The position numbers were made by a program, and so were the translations under genes. Below the pieces are notes generated by a model. It had not been told where the DNA came from, did not search any database, and was given only the letters and a program-made list of their open reading frames with translations. Shown here in pieces: positions 60,402-64,000 of a stretch of DNA of 64,000 nucleotides; positions within the stretch are counted from its first letter, which is position 1; the number at the start of each line of letters is the position of its first letter. Source of the stretch: Clostridiaceae bacterium (GTDB lineage Bacteria; Bacillota; Clostridia; Tissierellales; Sporanaerobacteraceae); contig JAHXQP010000025.1 in the NCBI GenBank assembly GCA_019391515.1, forward strand, positions 62,001 to 126,000. The letters run 5' to 3'.

Positions 60402-61556
60402 TTGAAAAATAAATCGCTAAAGAAAATATTTAAAACTATAGGCAGTATGCTCTTTGGAGCTATTGGAGGACTTGGAATTATAATGTTCATAGATAATATA
60501 GCTCAAGATATGGATATAGCTATATTTCCCATGTTAGCAATAATGATATTAACTTTTTATATTTCCATTACACTACATGAACTGGGACATTTTTTTACTT
60601 TCATTTTAAATGGAATACAGATAAGGATGCTTACCATTTCTATATTTTCTTTTATATTCGACGGAGAAAAATGGAAGTTAAGATTAAATCGTAATAATAT
60701 TGGAGTTGGTGGCATAGCAGTTCCAAATCTAACTGTCATTTCCAACGAAGAAGAATTTAAAAAAACACAAAGAGGTTATGCAAATGCTATAATTGCTGCT
60801 CCAATGGTTACCCTTACACTTGCAATAATAGGGGCTTTATTACTTTTAATTGGTTTTTTAAAACATGGAATAATCAACTCATATATATTAATATTCGGTG
60901 GAACCTTATTATTAGCTAATATATCTTTGTTCCTTGGTTGTTTTATAAAGTCTGATGCTGTATATGGAGATTTCAGAGCATATTCTTCATATAAAAATGA
61001 TGATTTTTTTGCTGCATTAATGATGTATCAATATGCTATGTTTTCAATAGATTATGAAAACACCCGTCTGAATAATAGTTATTTAAAGGAAATCCTGCTG
61101 AAAGGCTTTGAAGAAAGGGCAAAAGATAAACGAACAGACTTATTTACAGTTTCATGTGCAAATACCTTTATTGATGAATATCTTATTGGCATAATGGATG
61201 AATTGTCAAAATCAACAATAGATTATATAAATTATTATTATGAAAATAAAAATCAGATTATAGAAAAACAAGAAACAGAGCAACATAGATTATTGTTGTT
61301 ACATATAGCATATTATTTTGAAAAAGAAAAAGAGCATGAAAAAGCAGTAGATATATATGACAGTTTCATTAAAACACTATCCAAATCTCCCGTATTTGAT
61401 TATTGGAAAATTCAAGGGGAACAAATTATCTTTAAAAAAGATCATTCCAAATATTTACTTGATAAAAAAAATATCAAGCCAAGTTCAATATATAGTGTAT
61501 TTAAACAACTTGATGGCCTTTATCATGATGAATTAATATTGAATCAAATCCCTTAA
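60402..61556 (+). CDS. Membrane M50-type metallopeptidase-like protein
   Basis: 384 residues from TTG, 12 bases after GGAGG. N-terminal four to five membrane helices with H-E-L-G-H in the second-third helix (SITLHELGHFFTFIL), a site-2-protease-like zinc motif. The second metal-binding motif is not obvious; the D in K-S-D-A-V-Y-G-D-F is a candidate. The C-terminal 190 residues are soluble and helical (TPR-like). Regulated membrane proteolysis or peptide immunity are possible roles; target unknown. Confidence 0.7.
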   Translation: MKNKSLKKIFKTIGSMLFGAIGGLGIIMFIDNIAQDMDIAIFPMLAIMILTFYISITLHELGHFFTFILNGIQIRMLTISIFSFIFDGEKWKLRLNRNNIGVGGIAVPNLTVISNEEEFKKTQRGYANAIIAAPMVTLTLAIIGALLLLIGFLKHGIINSYILIFGGTLLLANISLFLGCFIKSDAVYGDFRAYSSYKNDDFFAALMMYQYAMFSIDYENTRLNNSYLKEILLKGFEERAKDKRTDLFTVSCANTFIDEYLIGIMDELSKSTIDYINYYYENKNQIIEKQETEQHRLLLLHIAYYFEKEKEHEKAVDIYDSFIKTLSKSPVFDYWKIQGEQIIFKKDHSKYLLDKKNIKPSSIYSVFKQLDGLYHDELILNQIP

Positions 61557-61610
61557 ATTGCCTTGTATGAATAGATATATTATGTAAAAAATACATATGA
61601 GGTGATAGTT

Positions 61611-61766
61611 TTGAAAGAAAAACAGAAAAATAAAAAAAATGATAAGAATTTTTTCAAACAGATGAATTATGAAATAGCCGCTGAACATGGAGTAATTGAT
61701 AATGAAGATATGAAAAATAGTAGGAAATTAAAGAATAAGAATAGAAAAAAAAGTAGAAAAAAATAA
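61611..61766 (+). CDS. Small very basic protein, SASP-like
   Basis: 51 residues from TTG after GAGGTGATAGTT. FFKQMNYEIAAEHGVIDNED resembles the M-K-Y-E-I-A-x-E-L-G-V segment of small acid-soluble spore proteins, but the flanks are only Lys/Asn/Arg. It may coat spore DNA. The alpha/beta SASP second motif is missing. Confidence 0.5.
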   Translation: MKEKQKNKKNDKNFFKQMNYEIAAEHGVIDNEDMKNSRKLKNKNRKKSRKK

Positions 61767-61769
61767 ACA

Positions 61770-61807
61770 AAACCCTAGCTATTATAAGTCATCAATAGCT
61801 AGGGTTT
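61770..61807. terminator. Bidirectional terminator
   Basis: AAACCCTAGCTATT / AATAGCTAGGGTTT, 14-bp perfect stem between the small basic gene and the second subtilase. Confidence 0.85.
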
Positions 61808-61845
61808 ATCATCCTTACTAGAAAAGTTTTAATTTGATGGTTATA

Positions 61846-63183
61846 TTAACGACCTGATACAGCTATTAATGCTTTATATGCATCCACGATACCTGATCCA
61901 TATTCATATGGATTGCCTGCATAATTTGCAGTATTCTTTATAATTTCCTTAGCTCTACTTGCAGTTATATTTCTATCTGCAGACCTAATCAAACCTGCAA
62001 CTCCTGCTACATGTGGAGTAGCCATTGAAGTTCCAGACATATTTGCATATCTATTATTTAAAAAAGTACTATATATATTAACACCAGGAGCCATTACTCC
62101 TACTCCTCCTTTTCCATAATTGGAAAATTTTGCACGCAAACCATTAGAGTCAACTGCTCCTACTGCAAGAACACTGTCATATCTAGCTGGATAACCAATT
62201 CTACTCATATAATCGTTCCCTGTTGCAGCCACAACAATTACTCCTTTTGACTCCGCTGTTTTGCAAGCATTATCCATTCCTTCACTATAATCCCATCCTC
62301 TTATAGACATATTAACAACATCTACACCTTTATTTGTAGCATGTATTACGCCTTGCATTATATTATAAGTAGATCCTAAACCATCATCTCCTAAAATTTT
62401 TACTGGTACTAAAGTTGCTTCTTGCATTACACCCGATACTTCACCATAGCTTGCTATAGTACCTGCTACATGTGTTCCATGCCCCTGTCTATCCATAAAA
62501 TCATCAGCATCATTTGAAGTGAAATTTTTACCTAAAGACTTGTTTACATAATTTTTTAAGTTTTTATGATTATAGTCTATTCCTGTGTCAAGAACTGCCA
62601 TTTTTACATTCCTATTACCTGATGAAATTTCCCAAGCTTTAGGAATATTAATCATTCCATAGTGCCAAGCTTGATTTTCATGAATTCTTTCAGTTCCTGT
62701 ACTCCTAAAACATTGCAATTCATCTGTTTGTCCATCCATTTCGATTACATAATTAGGTTCAATTAATTTAACTTTCAATCCTTTTTCTGTAAGTTTGTCT
62801 TCTAATCTCTGTATTACTTTTTCAACACTTTCCCCAGTATCTTCATATTTAACTAAATATACATATCCTACTTCCTCCACTACTTCAGACATAAAATCAT
62901 TATTCTTACTACTTATCGTAACTTCTCCACCAAATACAGATGACAATAAAGAATCTTTAACTTCGAAACCTGTTTCATTCAAGATATCTATATGCTTTTC
63001 AACCTGATTATCAAGGCTTTGTATGGAATATTTGCCAACTGGTTTCTCTATTTTCTCTATAGATACAATCAGTTCACCTTCTACTACTTTTGAATCTTTT
63101 ATTGAAGATTTTTCAGCTGATACCGATACAGACAAAGTCATCAATACAACTACAATCATAAATAAACTTAAAAACTTTTTCAT
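61846..63183 (-). CDS. Secreted subtilisin-like serine protease (S8), long propeptide
   Basis: 445 residues. Signal peptide MKKFLSLFMIVVVLMTLSVS-V-S-A; a propeptide of about 150 residues; catalytic D (MAVLDTGIDYNHKN), H (RQGHGTHVAGTI) and S (MSGTSMATPHVAGV). The gene ends with no extra C-terminal domain. Only the catalytic core resembles the protease at 34098; the propeptide is longer and different. Extracellular proteolysis, or a role in spore or signal-peptide maturation, are possible. Confidence 0.92.
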   Translation of the reverse strand: MKKFLSLFMIVVVLMTLSVSVSAEKSSIKDSKVVEGELIVSIEKIEKPVGKYSIQSLDNQVEKHIDILNETGFEVKDSLLSSVFGGEVTISSKNNDFMSEVVEEVGYVYLVKYEDTGESVEKVIQRLEDKLTEKGLKVKLIEPNYVIEMDGQTDELQCFRSTGTERIHENQAWHYGMINIPKAWEISSGNRNVKMAVLDTGIDYNHKNLKNYVNKSLGKNFTSNDADDFMDRQGHGTHVAGTIASYGEVSGVMQEATLVPVKILGDDGLGSTYNIMQGVIHATNKGVDVVNMSIRGWDYSEGMDNACKTAESKGVIVVAATGNDYMSRIGYPARYDSVLAVGAVDSNGLRAKFSNYGKGGVGVMAPGVNIYSTFLNNRYANMSGTSMATPHVAGVAGLIRSADRNITASRAKEIIKNTANYAGNPYEYGSGIVDAYKALIAVSGR

Positions 63184-63521
63184 TCTTATTATCCCCCTGT
63201 TTTTTTATTATTGTTACTTTTAAAACAAATCTCCATCACTTAAAATTTAAAACCTATTATATTTCATACGAGCACTATATAGTTTTAAAAATTAATAAAA
63301 CAATGGTATCACCCCTTTAATATTAAAATAATACTTCTTTAAATATTATATATGTTTTATTACACCACATATTCCACTATAGTCTATAATATTTAAATTT
63401 TTATATAAATCTTTACCACTATTTATATGGATAGTAGGTATCAGTAGGCAGACCATCTCCTTGCAATTATTAAAAAATTAAAGTAAGAAAACTATTTTCA
63501 TAGCCTCTTACTTGTCCATCT
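63184..63521. other. Intergenic region between cutC and the second subtilase
   Basis: 338 A+T-rich bases. The right end holds the cutC terminator. A TATAAT-like -10 for the subtilase is present near 63256 but without a good -35. I see no gene here. Confidence 0.5.
63481..63513 (-). terminator. Terminator of cutC
   Basis: Minus-strand AAGTAAGA / TCTTACTT with a loop of 17 bases, then TAATTTTTT. Starts 9 bases after the stop. Confidence 0.6.
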
Positions 63522-64000
63522 TTATATCTTCTTTACTCTTGCTACAAATTTAATTGCTTCATGGTAACTTACTATATCATAATCTCTTTCATGGGGTGGT
63601 TCTCCATAAGCAAAAGAAATATTACCTATTGTAGTTGGATCTGTTCTCCAAGATTTACATGAACTATGATATTGAACAATACCAGTTTCATTAATTAGAT
63701 ATGAGCAGTTAGATGCATTAATACCGCTACCAGCTAATATTTCAATCTTGTCTCCATATTTATTTTGAAGTTTAGCCAATAAATCTACGCCTTCTACCGC
63801 CTTAGATTTTAGCCCACTAGTTAGTACTCTCTTAACTCCTAAATTAATTAATATTTCTATAGCTTCATAAGGATTTTTCACACAATCAAATGCTCTATGA
63901 AAAACTGCTTCTTTATTGCTATTATGAATAATCTCTATTATCATACTGCTTTTCTCTTTATCTATGTTTCCATCTCTATCTAAACATCCAAATGCAATAC
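63522..64000 (-). CDS. cutC: CutC family protein (partial, N-terminus off window)
   Basis: The frame is open to the window edge (159 residues). The sequence I-A-F-G-C-L-D-R-D-G-N-I-D-K, VFHRAFDCVKNPYEAIEIL, LGVKRVLTSGL, EILAGSGINASN and the C-terminal region are the CutC TIM-barrel family, once linked to copper tolerance but with an unproven role. An internal ATG at 63944 is not the true start. Confidence 0.92.
   Translation of the reverse strand, partial: IAFGCLDRDGNIDKEKSSMIIEIIHNSNKEAVFHRAFDCVKNPYEAIEILINLGVKRVLTSGLKSKAVEGVDLLAKLQNKYGDKIEILAGSGINASNCSYLINETGIVQYHSSCKSWRTDPTTIGNISFAYGEPPHERDYDIVSYHEAIKFVARVKKI

Overview
The window is low-GC DNA from a spore-forming Gram-positive anaerobe, most likely class Clostridia; a Tissierella-type relative is a guess from gene order and codon style. 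The reasons are Shine-Dalgarno sites of the AGGAGG type before most genes, a GerMN-domain lipoprotein, a small spore-protein-like ORF, GatCAB amidotransferase, a clostridial ferredoxin and the order GerMN - rph - rdgB - metallophosphoesterase.

Positions 1-33612 are a siphovirus-type prophage integrated at the 3' end of a tRNA-Arg gene. Only its right part is in the window; the lysis genes and the other attachment site lie to the left. From right to left it holds: integrase (32341-33492); a three-gene cargo of DUF262 protein, HEPN nuclease-like protein and adenine methyltransferase (28792-32205); ImmA-type protease and repressor facing a Cro-like regulator across an operator region (27422-28578); antirepressor, excisionase-like protein and small zinc-ribbon and membrane proteins (24768-27399); replication and recombination genes (20786-24476, with a replisome organizer, a protein with an SSB-like acidic tail, and RusA); a late-gene activator (18791-19297); then terminases, portal, MuF-type protein, scaffold, capsid, connectors, tail tube, chaperones, tape measure, distal tail protein and tail-associated lysin/spike. 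Most phage genes are on the minus strand. Several genes run the other way or look like added cargo: ymaF, three sibling Cys-tailed membrane peptides with sigma-K-like promoters (21575-22573), a coiled membrane protein (25779-26453) and a lipoprotein in the tail module (6418-7578). A non-coding stretch between the MuF-type and scaffold genes (12420-12573) can fold into four hairpins.

Positions 33742-64000 are chromosome: ferredoxin, secreted subtilase, membrane metallophosphoesterase, a five-tRNA operon (Gly, Arg, His, Lys, Leu) with a consensus promoter, yfcE-like / rdgB / rph, a GerMN lipoprotein, a DUF2179 gene broken by a one-base shift, an AIR-synthase-like gene, an oligopeptide ABC transporter (oppBCDF plus oppA on its own promoter), gatCAB, a chemotaxis receptor, an amino-acid permease, ligA and pcrA, a membrane M50-type peptidase with small neighbours, a second subtilase, and a partial cutC at the right edge.

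The points I would look at first are: (1) the sporulation-type promoters in front of three tiny peptides inside the prophage, (2) the DUF262/HEPN/methyltransferase cargo, (3) the structured RNA in the head module, (4) the three 11-bp-spaced TGGGACA sites just downstream of the late activator gene, and (5) eight exact-length 21-residue repeats at the head of the tape measure protein. No database was searched; family names come from sequence motifs and gene order.
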